Source of the DNA: Hornefia butyriciproducens
Lineage (GTDB): Bacteria > Bacillota > Clostridia > Peptostreptococcales > Anaerovoracaceae
Direction: 5' to 3'
Assembly (NCBI RefSeq): GCF_009695915.1
Contig: NZ_VUMZ01000004.1
Location: 186,001-250,000 of the forward strand
Length of the DNA: 64,000 bases
The notes beneath the pieces were generated by a model. That model was not told where the DNA came from. It saw only the letters and a program-made list of their open reading frames with translations, and searched no databases. This document shows positions 25,536 to 33,751 of the stretch, one piece after another (within the stretch, counting starts at the first letter, position 1; the number at the start of each line of letters is the position of its first letter). Both the position numbers and the translations under genes were made by a program.

Positions 25536-28500
25536 TCACTTCGTGCGCACTGAGCCGGAAGCAGACCACTTGCCGTAAACTCTCACGCCGTCGATTGTAT
25601 TGAAGGACTGGACTCTGACATAATACTTCTGTTTTTTCTTCAGACCCTTCACGGTCTTTGTTCTTCTGGAGGACTTCTTCGCTGAAGACTTTGAGGTCTT
25701 TGGTTTGGCGCTCTTCTTTATGACCACATAGTGGCAGCCCTTCTTGAAGGATTTGCTCGTGCTGTAGCAGATCCTGTATCCAGATACGCCCGGAACCTTC
25801 TTCCAGGACGCCTTGAAGGACTTCTTTCCCTTTTTGAGCTTCAGTCCGGTCACTTTGTTCTTTTTCGCTTTGGCGATCTTCAGCTCCTTCGCCTTCTTTG
25901 CTGCTTCCGCGGCCTTTTCCTTCGCGGCGGCATCCTCGCCCTGCTTCTTCAGCTCGCTGATCTCTTTTTTCGATTCTTCAAGCTCCTTCTGCAGTGCGAC
26001 GATTTTCTCCAGTGTCAGGAGATCGCTGTAATTTGTCACATCCTTCCTCTGCGTCTCTGTCAGAGCGTCGTACGCCTTGCGCACGGCCTCCACATCCTCA
26101 GATTTGACATCCTCCTTATTCCTCAGCGCCTCAATGTCACGCGAGACCCGGACGCCCAGAGTCGCTTTTTCTGCGGCTTCCAGTTTATCCAGATTGGAGA
26201 CCTTCTCACGGCTTTCCGCAGGAAGAGCGTCATACGCCTTACGCGCCGCAACGATCTGCTCATAATCATCTGCCCCCGGATTTTCCGGCAGAGCATCGAT
26301 GCTGCCCTCTGCCTCTCCGATCGCCGCCAGGGCTTCAATCTTCTCATCTCCGCCCTTTGTCGTCAGATGAATATATTTAATCGAAGGCTCTGACGTTCCC
26401 GTCTGGGTAATAATCCGGAGCATCTTCTTATCCGGCAGACCCTTGTAATGGCGGGAAGTCGTCCGCATATTGTTGATATATACATTGGCATCGCCCGGAG
26501 CGTCCACAGTAACGTCGTATTCATCCGCATTGTCCAGCGTCATATAATATACGTCACGTCCCTTTGTCAGATTCAGAGTCTTTCCGCCGACCGTGATCTT
26601 CGGATCCTCCGTCTGACTGTATGCAGAGCTGCTCTCTGCGGTTCTGACGATTGCAGAAACCTCGGTGGATTTTTCTCCGATAGCGCCGCCGTTAATGAAG
26701 GAAGCGGTCTGAACCTTGACATAGTGGATCTTGAGTTTCGAGGAATCTACGGGATCTCCGTTCTCATCCACAGCCCACTTCAGGTCAAAGCCATCGCCAT
26801 AGCCGTCATACCCGCTGACATACGGATCTCCCACCGGCACCTCCAGCAGATTCACATTTTCTCCTGTGCCGCCAGTCGTGCTGGAATTGCGGTGCGTATC
26901 CACATATCCGAATGCAGGAAAAGCCGCAACGCCTGAGTTCTCAAGCCCTTTGTTTTCCGGAGCGTTGGGGCCCAGCATTCGCACGCCGGTGACCGTAAGC
27001 GCCTTATCCTCGCCGTCTCTGAATTTGTGGAGCGGGTACCAGCGTTTATCCGGCATACGGTATGGCGCCCAGCCTGTTCCGAGGCTGGCGGAGTTTCCCA
27101 GATTGTCTTCATAATCCGCAATCGCGCTGGTCGGATTCCTCTTATATGTCACAGAATAGTTCCAGATCGTCGCAGCGTCATAATGCTCGGATCCCGCCAG
27201 TGAATACCATTTTTCTCCGTCCTCTGACACCAGAACATTCCCCGGCTCAGAAAATCCGGTTCCGCCGTTGCTGTTTCCGAAAACAGTGAAGTCAACTCCG
27301 TATATATGACTCGGATCATCGGTAATCGCCTTATCGTACTTAAAGGTGATATATCCTCCGAAATTTCCCAGGGAGATGCAGGAATACCAGTTTCCCGCTC
27401 CCATATTGATTTTCTCCGGGAAAATTCCGTAAGTGCCCCAGCCCTGATTTCCGCCGGAGGTGTACTGGCTGCCCGGGCAGAGATAATCCACGATTTCATC
27501 ATGAATGCCCCGCAGGACGCCTTTTGTCGTACCCACCTTATACAGGTTCAGACTGAACGTTCCGGCGACCGTGGTTCCGGCAGCGGTTTCCGCGGATACA
27601 ACAACCTTCTGAGAATATGTGCCGCCTTGCTCGCTCAGCGGAGTCTTTGTCGTCACCTCATAGATGTCGTTTCCGTCGCTGTCTTTCCCCACCGAAGTCT
27701 GCAGATTGCTGTCACTGACAGAATTCACGTACAGTTTCGCGCCGGATGTGATGTGGTAGCGAACCGCCGCGTTGTCTGTGTCATGACCGACCACCGCGGC
27801 AGACTGCGAAAAGCCCTTTTCCCATTTCGGCGTGCACCAGGTCATCCCGCTGCCAAGCTCAATCTTCCGGATATTCATCACGCCTACGGAATCCGGATCG
27901 ACGTTGACGCGCGACACTTCAATTGTATATGTCTTCGACGCGCCCGCGAACGGATCCTGTCCGGCGGCCTTCGCGGCATTGTAGGCCTTTTCGGATACGC
28001 AGCGCAGCTGAATCGTCAGTTTTCCCTCATCGCTGAGCGGGATTTTTTTCGTCGTCAGCATACCGCCGTCTTCCTTCCAGGTCGCGCCTCCGTCTGTGGA
28101 ATATGCGAGATGTCCCGTCGTGTAATCCTGCGCTCTGGCGGAAAGAATGACGCCTGTAATATCCTTGTATACCGATGCGGTATATGCAGTCTTACTGATG
28201 CTGAACCGCGGAGACAGTGCACCCTCTTCTGTCGAGGCGGCGTCCCTGTCCGCCGGTGCGATGCTCAGCGAGTTCAGGCGATCCACCGAATTATATCCTC
28301 TGATTACTGTAAACTGATAAGTCACAGTCTTCCCGGTGCCGGAAGCAGGGGAAACCTTGACAGAGAATTTATTCTCGCCGGTTTCCAGACTGACCGAAGT
28401 CTCTTTCCCCGAGCTCAGGGAGACCTTTTTATCACCCTGCAGAAGCTCCGCGCTGACCTTGTCTTTGTCGAATACCGATCCGAGATTGATGCTTCTGGTT

Positions 28501-29837
28501 CCGTTCGCGACATACAGAGTTCTATCCGCGGCGTCTGTAATCGGGAAGTAATGCGCCGACTGAACCGTGTCCTCCGCGATATAGCGGTCTTCCTTGTTCA
28601 GACGATTTTTATATCCGGCGTCTGTGAAAACTGTGCTGTCGGTATACAGTTTTTCAGCGTAGCATTTGTCCGGATCCAGAACGTTCATAATATACAGAGC
28701 AGTGAAATCCGCCTGCCCGTCGCCGTCCTGATCCCATGCGGCTTTTATCGTCGTCGTTCCTTCGCCGATTCCCTTCACGAGGCCGTTCTCATCAACCGTC
28801 GCGACCGCCTGATTCTCCGTGGTCCAGGTGATCTGGCCGCTTTCGATGCCCTTTGCCGTAAGCTGCAGCGATGCGTCTTTTTTTACAAAGCCCTCGTTTC
28901 TGGTTCCTTCTTTGTCTTCCACAAAGAAGCCTTTGACGGTAACGTTTCCGGACGCCTTATTATCCTTGTTGTATTTGTCCGTCGCAGTCAGTTCAGCAGT
29001 CCCCGGCTGTTTCGGATTGACATAGCAGACGTTCTCGTTCTCATAGCGGATATCGAAATATGTATCGTTCTCCGCTTTCCAGTCTAGCAGTTTATAATCT
29101 CTGTACTGCCCCGGCGAAGCCAGCGCGTAGCTCTTGAAGGGTTTCACCGCTCCGTTTTCCGGAATTGTAACGGTCACATCCTTCTCCCACTTGACCGAAG
29201 GCAGAATGTAGATATTAATTGAGCCCCTCAGATTATTTCCGTGGACGGAGGTCGCCGTAAAGGTCACATACTGAGCGTCTGTCAGGCTTCCCACTGTCAC
29301 GACACCGTCCTCGTCGATTTTGCAGACGGATCTGTTGCTGGACCAGGTCACTTTTGCGCTCGCTCCTTCAGGCTCTGCGGCTGCCTCCAGCTGAAAGCTT
29401 TTGTTCTCTCCCACAGCGCTGAAAAAATACGTGTCCCTGTGCAGATTGACGTTTCCCTTTTTGACCTTGACTGAAATGCGGTCAGGTGTCGCCGCTTTCT
29501 CCACATAAACAAGACAGCTCGCCTCCGCACCTTCGTATTCCGCAGTGATCTCCGCGATTCCCTGACCGACAGCGGTAACCCTGCCGTCCTCAACGGTCGC
29601 GACCTTCTTCGCAGACGTGCTCCACTCGATCTGCGGCGTGCTCTCCTGCGCAGGAGTGACTGTCGCAGTCAGTTCTGCCGTCTCTCCTGTCTCCAGGTTA
29701 AGCGTATGCCTGTCCAGTTTGACCCTGACCGCCGCGGTTCCATCCTCCGCGAAAGCCATGGACGGCATGAACGTGATCATCATCAGCATCGCGAGAAGCA
29801 ATACTGTGACTTTCCTCATACTTCCTCTTACTTTCAT
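25536..29837 (-). CDS. Giant exported Ig-like protein with a conserved surface domain of cobalamin loci
   Basis: 1433 aa. Signal peptide 1-30; bacterial Ig-like (BIG2-type) domains about 35-113, 118-212, 215-302 and 303-385; cadherin-like repeats about 440-650. A distinctive domain at about 790-1065 includes CISLGNFGGYITFKYDKAI, GVDFTVFGNSNG, FSEPGNVLVSEDGEKWY and late AAFPAFGYVD; I recall this pattern from surface proteins near corrinoid transporters in Bacteroidota and others, not checked here. Two short helical repeats (RKAYDALPAESREKV and RKAYDALTETQRKDV, about 1198-1280), a coiled coil and a Lys-rich Fn3 domain follow. GAGAGGAG supports the start. Second gene of the riboswitch operon. 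Confidence 0.82.
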   Translation of the reverse strand: MKVRGSMRKVTVLLLAMLMMITFMPSMAFAEDGTAAVRVKLDRHTLNLETGETAELTATVTPAQESTPQIEWSTSAKKVATVEDGRVTAVGQGIAEITAEYEGAEASCLVYVEKAATPDRISVKVKKGNVNLHRDTYFFSAVGENKSFQLEAAAEPEGASAKVTWSSNRSVCKIDEDGVVTVGSLTDAQYVTFTATSVHGNNLRGSINIYILPSVKWEKDVTVTIPENGAVKPFKSYALASPGQYRDYKLLDWKAENDTYFDIRYENENVCYVNPKQPGTAELTATDKYNKDNKASGNVTVKGFFVEDKEGTRNEGFVKKDASLQLTAKGIESGQITWTTENQAVATVDENGLVKGIGEGTTTIKAAWDQDGDGQADFTALYIMNVLDPDKCYAEKLYTDSTVFTDAGYKNRLNKEDRYIAEDTVQSAHYFPITDAADRTLYVANGTRSINLGSVFDKDKVSAELLQGDKKVSLSSGKETSVSLETGENKFSVKVSPASGTGKTVTYQFTVIRGYNSVDRLNSLSIAPADRDAASTEEGALSPRFSISKTAYTASVYKDITGVILSARAQDYTTGHLAYSTDGGATWKEDGGMLTTKKIPLSDEGKLTIQLRCVSEKAYNAAKAAGQDPFAGASKTYTIEVSRVNVDPDSVGVMNIRKIELGSGMTWCTPKWEKGFSQSAAVVGHDTDNAAVRYHITSGAKLYVNSVSDSNLQTSVGKDSDGNDIYEVTTKTPLSEQGGTYSQKVVVSAETAAGTTVAGTFSLNLYKVGTTKGVLRGIHDEIVDYLCPGSQYTSGGNQGWGTYGIFPEKINMGAGNWYSCISLGNFGGYITFKYDKAITDDPSHIYGVDFTVFGNSNGGTGFSEPGNVLVSEDGEKWYSLAGSEHYDAATIWNYSVTYKRNPTSAIADYEDNLGNSASLGTGWAPYRMPDKRWYPLHKFRDGEDKALTVTGVRMLGPNAPENKGLENSGVAAFPAFGYVDTHRNSSTTGGTGENVNLLEVPVGDPYVSGYDGYGDGFDLKWAVDENGDPVDSSKLKIHYVKVQTASFINGGAIGEKSTEVSAIVRTAESSSAYSQTEDPKITVGGKTLNLTKGRDVYYMTLDNADEYDVTVDAPGDANVYINNMRTTSRHYKGLPDKKMLRIITQTGTSEPSIKYIHLTTKGGDEKIEALAAIGEAEGSIDALPENPGADDYEQIVAARKAYDALPAESREKVSNLDKLEAAEKATLGVRVSRDIEALRNKEDVKSEDVEAVRKAYDALTETQRKDVTNYSDLLTLEKIVALQKELEESKKEISELKKQGEDAAAKEKAAEAAKKAKELKIAKAKKNKVTGLKLKKGKKSFKASWKKVPGVSGYRICYSTSKSFKKGCHYVVIKKSAKPKTSKSSAKKSSRRTKTVKGLKKKQKYYVRVQSFNTIDGVRVYGKWSASGSVRTK

Positions 29838-29930
29838 TTATTCTCCTCTCTTCATCACTTCAGCTTCTGGCGTTCCCCCGTCGACACCCCCGCAAATCAC
29901 ATTTTCCAACGCCCGCTCCGACCGATATCT

Positions 29931-30218
29931 CTATTCCGGCCAGTAAATACAATAGCTCTGGTAATTCTCTCCCAGGTAGACCCAGACCTCGTCGCCCATG
30001 TCCAGCTGCTCATCGAACACCCGATTCGGCCGGAAAAGTTTCAGAGACGTGCGCCGCTTCCCCTTCAGGTTTTTCTCCACCCCTTCCGGGTCAAGACGGA
30101 ATCTCTCGATCTCGCCCTTCAGATCGTCGATCCCTGTTTCCTTCCCGAAGTTGTCCGCAAACTGCTCCACTGTGGTGTAAACGACGTGATCCGGATTTCT
30201 GAACCAGTTAATATTCAT
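29931..30218 (-). CDS. Small protein of unknown function, first gene of the cobalamin-riboswitch operon
   Basis: 95 aa from the ATG at 30218, seven bases after GGAGG; longer in-frame starts would run through the riboswitch terminator. Starts MNINWFRNPDHVVYTTVEQF; acidic and aromatic, with no signal peptide or membrane helix, ending DEVWVYLGENYQSYCIYWPE. No family recognised. Its place between the riboswitch terminator and four exported proteins implies a role tied to corrinoid status, for example a cytoplasmic binding or regulatory protein. Gap to the next gene is 93 bases without a visible terminator. Confidence 0.7.
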   Translation of the reverse strand: MNINWFRNPDHVVYTTVEQFADNFGKETGIDDLKGEIERFRLDPEGVEKNLKGKRRTSLKLFRPNRVFDEQLDMGDEVWVYLGENYQSYCIYWPE

Positions 30219-30324
30219 TCCAACCTCCATTCTTCCGTCACTGAGGGCGGCATAAGGCACAAAGAATTTCCCGCGCGACCGCCTCATCCGTTCGCGGAGC
30301 ACCTGTGTTTTTGTAATAAAAAAA

Positions 30325-30348
30325 CACACCCTCCGCTCTGAAGGTGCG
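30325..30348 (-). terminator. Riboswitch-controlled intrinsic terminator
   Basis: Minus strand: CACCTTC-agagcg-GAGGGTG with flanking CG/TG pairs, followed by eight U. It lies between the aptamer and the first gene, so it should stop transcription when cobalamin is bound. Confidence 0.8.
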
Positions 30349-30439
30349 CCCACACGAAAAACAGTGCCGCCGGCCGGTACCTGTGCCGCTCTAACACAGA
30401 ACGTTAACGCCGGTTTACCTGTTTTGACCGATGCTATCA

Positions 30440-30584
30440 CTACCTCAGAGATCCTTCATCCATGCTACAACTCGTCTCCCGACTTATGCTCCGCCCGCGG
30501 CACGCCGCTGAGCAGAACCTTCACGGTTGCTGAGAAACAGCGGGGAATTTCACCCCATTCCGTTAGTTGTCCATGTATTTAACT
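30440..30584 (-). promoter_or_regulatory. Cobalamin riboswitch
   Basis: Read on the minus strand: a GGAAT segment then GGGGTGAAATTCCCC (the conserved GGTGnAAnTCC hairpin), GCTG-TTTCT-CAGCAACCGTGA (matching the CnGC-AAC-GT core), a variable GC-rich hairpin, and AAGTCGGGAGACGAGTTGT at 30468-30487, a recognisable B12 box (AGtCnGGAnAC). Order and spacing fit the cobalamin class. Promoter immediately upstream, terminator downstream. Family members bind adenosyl- or aqua/methylcobalamin and usually turn expression off; the P1-P3 region was not resolved in detail. Confidence 0.82.
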
Positions 30585-30590
30585 ACGATC

Positions 30591-30619
30591 AGTATATCAT
30601 CGAAGAAAATAAAATTCAA
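30591..30619 (-). promoter_or_regulatory. Promoter of the cobalamin-riboswitch operon
   Basis: Minus strand: TTGAAT, 17-base spacer, TATACT, placing the start of transcription near 30584, directly at the aptamer. Confidence 0.75.
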
Positions 30620-30887
30620 CCCCGTTCTGCATCCATTTTCAGAATCTGTTGAATTGTAATTCAGATATCGGGATTTCAGTTTTCCGTTCCATATAGCAGA
30701 AAAACCGCAAGCGATACAACAATCTGAAACTGATGATTCCTGAAGGCCGTCGTGATCGGCAGCGATGAGAACAAAGCGACGGCACGGTTCCGCCAATCGC
30801 CGCACAGAAAGAGCTGCCGCTCCAGCTGATATTTAAATCAACTGTGCGACAGCCCCTTTTTTCGAACGAGTCTTCAGCTCATATTGC
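30620..30887. other. Intergenic stretch between the second Opu operon and the cobalamin promoter
   Basis: Holds no credible gene. On the minus strand it begins with GGGGCTGTCGCACAG after an A-rich segment, a word seen at ends of some insertion sequences, so part may be an old element remnant; I see no matching opposite end. Confidence 0.3.
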
Positions 30888-32465
30888 CTAAATCAGTTTC
30901 TCCCGCTTCAGGTATTCTCTAGCGACGTCCTTCGGCTCCCGGCCCTTGACGTCCACCTGATAATTCAGCTTCATCATCACCTCGTCTGTCAGCTTCGGCG
31001 CGAGTTTATCCACAACCTCTCTCAGTTCCGGGTATTTCTTCAGCGTATCGGAGCTGAAGCACGGAACGGCGTAGTACGGCGGGAACACATGATCTTCATC
31101 CTTCAGGACTTTCAGATTGTATTTCAGCAGCATTCCGTCCGTCGCAAAGGCGTCGATCACGTCGACCTCTTTGTTGGCCAGCGCGACAAACCTCGGAGAG
31201 CCGTCCATCGCCGAAATCTTCCTGAACTTCAGACCGGGATAAGCCTTTTCAAGCGCATCCATACAATCATGACGGTTCTGGAATTCCAGAGAGCAGCCGA
31301 GATGCATCTGTGACGATTTGTCCACCAGATTCTCAATCGTTTCCAGATTATACTTTTTCGCGATCCGATGACTCACTGCCAGAGTATACGTATTATTGAA
31401 TCCACACTGCCTGGTCAGCGTGATGTTCTGTTTCTTCATTTCCCTGACACAGGTATTATACACGCCCTCCATGTCATCAGTGCCGTCATGTTTCAAAACA
31501 CTTCCGTACAGCGTCCCGGTATAATCGACATACATGTCGATCTCACCTTTTTTCAACGCCTCGTAGCAGACCTGACTTCCTCCCAGATTCTCCTTCCGGA
31601 AACAGTTGATATCCGTGTGCGCCTCAATATAATCGGAACAGAGGTTCACAAGAATGAACTGCTCGGTGAAATCCTTGCCCCCAATAGTAATTTCTTTGTC
31701 CCTCCCCGAAACCATATTATTAATGGCTCCGCCGGCGATTATGGCACAAATAAGAATCAGTGCGGCCGCAAGCGTAAACTTCTCTCTTTTGCGTTTGCGC
31801 TTCATCTGCGCTCTAGAGATCCCGCCGGTTTTCTGCAGGCTTATAGGCGTCACGAGTTTTTCCACCAGTCCCATCAGAAAATCCACCAGCAGTGCCAGAA
31901 TGCAGGCCGGATTCGCGCCTGCAAGAATCTGATAATTATTTGTCGTCCGGATTCCCGCAAAGACTAGGTATCCGAGACCTCCGGCTCCGATAAACGCCGC
32001 CATGGTCATCAGTCCCACTGCTGTAACGGCCGAAATTCGCACGCCGGCCATGATTACAGGCAGCGCCATGGGAATCTTTACTCTGGTCAGGACCTGCCTC
32101 GGCGTCAGTCCGATTCCATTCGCCGCCTCCACCATCTGCGGATCAATTCCGGAAATTCCCGTATAGGTATTCTTAACGATAGGCAGCAGCGAGTAAATGA
32201 TAACCATCACGACGGCCGGCAAAACGCCGATACCCAGTAACGGAATTCCAAGACCGAGCAGCGCCATGCTCGGAATGGCCTGAACTACATTTGCAGCACC
32301 GATCACCGGCTTGTCCAGTTTACGCACATAACTGATCAGGATTCCCAAGGGAACACCGATCAGGATCGCGATGCACACCGCAATCGCAGTCATCTCAATA
32401 TGCTCCAGCGTCAGCTTCCAGATTTGCGTTGAATGTGCCCCGAAATATGCAAACATCTTAATCAT
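30888..32465 (-). CDS. Osmoprotectant ABC transporter fused permease / substrate-binding protein (second copy)
   Basis: 525 aa, same architecture as 15104-16642: permease (about 1-215, loop VEAANGIGLTPRQVLTRVKIP) followed, after a linking helix, by an extracellular OpuC/ProX-type receptor (about 245-525, EITIGGKDFTEQFILVNLC onward). The start ATG overlaps the stop of the ATPase gene by eight bases and is preceded by AGGAGGTG, so the pair is translationally coupled. Sequence differs clearly from the first copy, so a different quaternary amine or related compound is plausible. Confidence 0.9.
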   Translation of the reverse strand: MIKMFAYFGAHSTQIWKLTLEHIEMTAIAVCIAILIGVPLGILISYVRKLDKPVIGAANVVQAIPSMALLGLGIPLLGIGVLPAVVMVIIYSLLPIVKNTYTGISGIDPQMVEAANGIGLTPRQVLTRVKIPMALPVIMAGVRISAVTAVGLMTMAAFIGAGGLGYLVFAGIRTTNNYQILAGANPACILALLVDFLMGLVEKLVTPISLQKTGGISRAQMKRKRKREKFTLAAALILICAIIAGGAINNMVSGRDKEITIGGKDFTEQFILVNLCSDYIEAHTDINCFRKENLGGSQVCYEALKKGEIDMYVDYTGTLYGSVLKHDGTDDMEGVYNTCVREMKKQNITLTRQCGFNNTYTLAVSHRIAKKYNLETIENLVDKSSQMHLGCSLEFQNRHDCMDALEKAYPGLKFRKISAMDGSPRFVALANKEVDVIDAFATDGMLLKYNLKVLKDEDHVFPPYYAVPCFSSDTLKKYPELREVVDKLAPKLTDEVMMKLNYQVDVKGREPKDVAREYLKREKLI

Positions 32466-33600
32466 TTTCCAGCACCTCCTCTGTCGGTTCCTCCAGATAC
32501 TGACGGCTCAGTGTAGAAACAAGATTACTGTTGGTCAGCAGTCCCACAAGCCTTCCCAGATCGTCCACAACCGGGACGTTGCTGACGTCTGTCTGATCTA
32601 TCATCTTCAACACGTCCAAAATGCTGTCCTCCGGATGAGCGGTATACTTCACCGGAAGCATGATATCCCTGGCGGGCTTCTCCGGCTGGCGATTGGAATA
32701 CAGGGATTTTCGGTTAATGATTCCCATCAGCCGGTTTTCATTCCCGGTCACAAGCAATGTGTCCACGTGATGCATCGTCAGTTTGGTGATGCACCGTTTA
32801 GCGGTAAGCTCCGCGTCGCAGGTGACTGGCTCGCGAATCATGAAATCCTCCACTCTGATGTATTCCGGAGAATCCCAGATCCGGTTGAATCCCACGAAGT
32901 TTGCGACAAAGTCATTCGCCGGACGGCGCAGTATTTCCTCCGGCGTATCGTACTGCAGGATATGACCGTCCTTCATGATGCATATCCGATCTGCAATCTT
33001 AATCGCCTCGTCCATGTCGTGAGTGACAAAGATCATCGTCTTTCCCATCTTTCGATGCAGTTCTGTCAGCTCATCCTGCAGGGAACTTCTCGTCAGCGGG
33101 TCCAGCGCGGAAAAAGGTTCGTCCAGGAGCACGTACTCCGGATCGTTGGCAAGCGCACGAATCACGCCGATACGCTGTTGCTGTCCCCCGGACAGTTCGG
33201 TGGGATACCGCTCCAGAAACTCTCCCGGATCCATATCCACCATTTCCATAAGCCTCTCCGTTTTTTTCAGAATCTGATATTCATCCTTCCCTTCCAGCTT
33301 CTCGATGATTTCAATGTTTTGACGTATTGTCATATGCGGGAAAAGACCGCCCTGCTGGATAACATACCCCATGTTCCGGCGCAGCTTCACCTTGTCGATG
33401 GATTCGATATTCTGTCCATCGATGATGATTTTACCGCCGGTGGGCGAAAGAAGACGGTTGATCATTTTCAATGTCGTCGTTTTTCCACAGCCGCTTGGTC
33501 CGATCAGCACAGTCAGCTCACCGTCGTGAAAATCCATGGAAATTCTGTCCAGGACCACGTTGTTCTTAAAGGCCTTTGTGACCTCAATCAGTTGAATCAT
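32458..33600 (-). CDS. Osmoprotectant ABC transporter ATP-binding protein with CBS domains (OpuCA type)
   Basis: 380 aa. Walker A GPSGCGKTT, signature LSGGQQQRIGVIRAL, Walker B YVLLDEPFSALD, H-loop FVTHDMDEA in residues 1-245; two CBS motifs at about 255-365 (VEDFMIREPVTCD, VDTLLVTG; ARDIMLPVKYTAHP, VSNVPVVDDLGRLVGLLT). In OpuA-like systems the CBS pair senses ionic strength or cyclic-di-AMP and gates uptake during osmotic stress. Forms a two-gene operon with the fused permease/receptor gene downstream. Confidence 0.93.
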   Translation of the reverse strand: MIQLIEVTKAFKNNVVLDRISMDFHDGELTVLIGPSGCGKTTTLKMINRLLSPTGGKIIIDGQNIESIDKVKLRRNMGYVIQQGGLFPHMTIRQNIEIIEKLEGKDEYQILKKTERLMEMVDMDPGEFLERYPTELSGGQQQRIGVIRALANDPEYVLLDEPFSALDPLTRSSLQDELTELHRKMGKTMIFVTHDMDEAIKIADRICIMKDGHILQYDTPEEILRRPANDFVANFVGFNRIWDSPEYIRVEDFMIREPVTCDAELTAKRCITKLTMHHVDTLLVTGNENRLMGIINRKSLYSNRQPEKPARDIMLPVKYTAHPEDSILDVLKMIDQTDVSNVPVVDDLGRLVGLLTNSNLVSTLSRQYLEEPTEEVLEND

Positions 33601-33663
33601 GCTCTCATCTCCTTATATGGTTGTGTAACATCTGGTAAATTTATGACATAACTTGTACATATT

Positions 33664-33696
33664 TGTCAAATAGAATTATAGCACAGAATTTTGTGC
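33664..33696 (-). promoter_or_regulatory. Promoter region of the second Opu operon
   Basis: Minus strand: an extended -10 TGCTATAAT (hexamer at 33675-33680), and six bases further on a TTGACA (33664-33669) with CATAAA 18 bases later. The first -10 is preceded by GCACAAAATTCTGTGC (33681-33696), an inverted repeat that could be an operator. Which start is used is unclear. Confidence 0.45.
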
Positions 33697-33751
33697 TTTA
33701 CGTGAACCCGTGTTGTTTCTGTGAAATCCCGGTGCCCCCGGATCCCGCGGA

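Noticed and set aside
27306-29087. 593-codon plus-strand ORF opposite the 1433-aa surface protein
   Set aside because: No ribosome site, low-complexity Arg/His/Ile-rich translation, wholly antisense to a gene with signal peptide and clear domains.
30219-30440. N-terminal extension of the 95-aa protein up to 30440
   Set aside because: It would run through the riboswitch terminator and toward the aptamer; the ATG at 30218 has an ideal ribosome site.
30563-30805. 80-codon minus-strand ORF
   Set aside because: Overlaps the promoter and the start of the riboswitch; no ribosome site and no conserved pattern.
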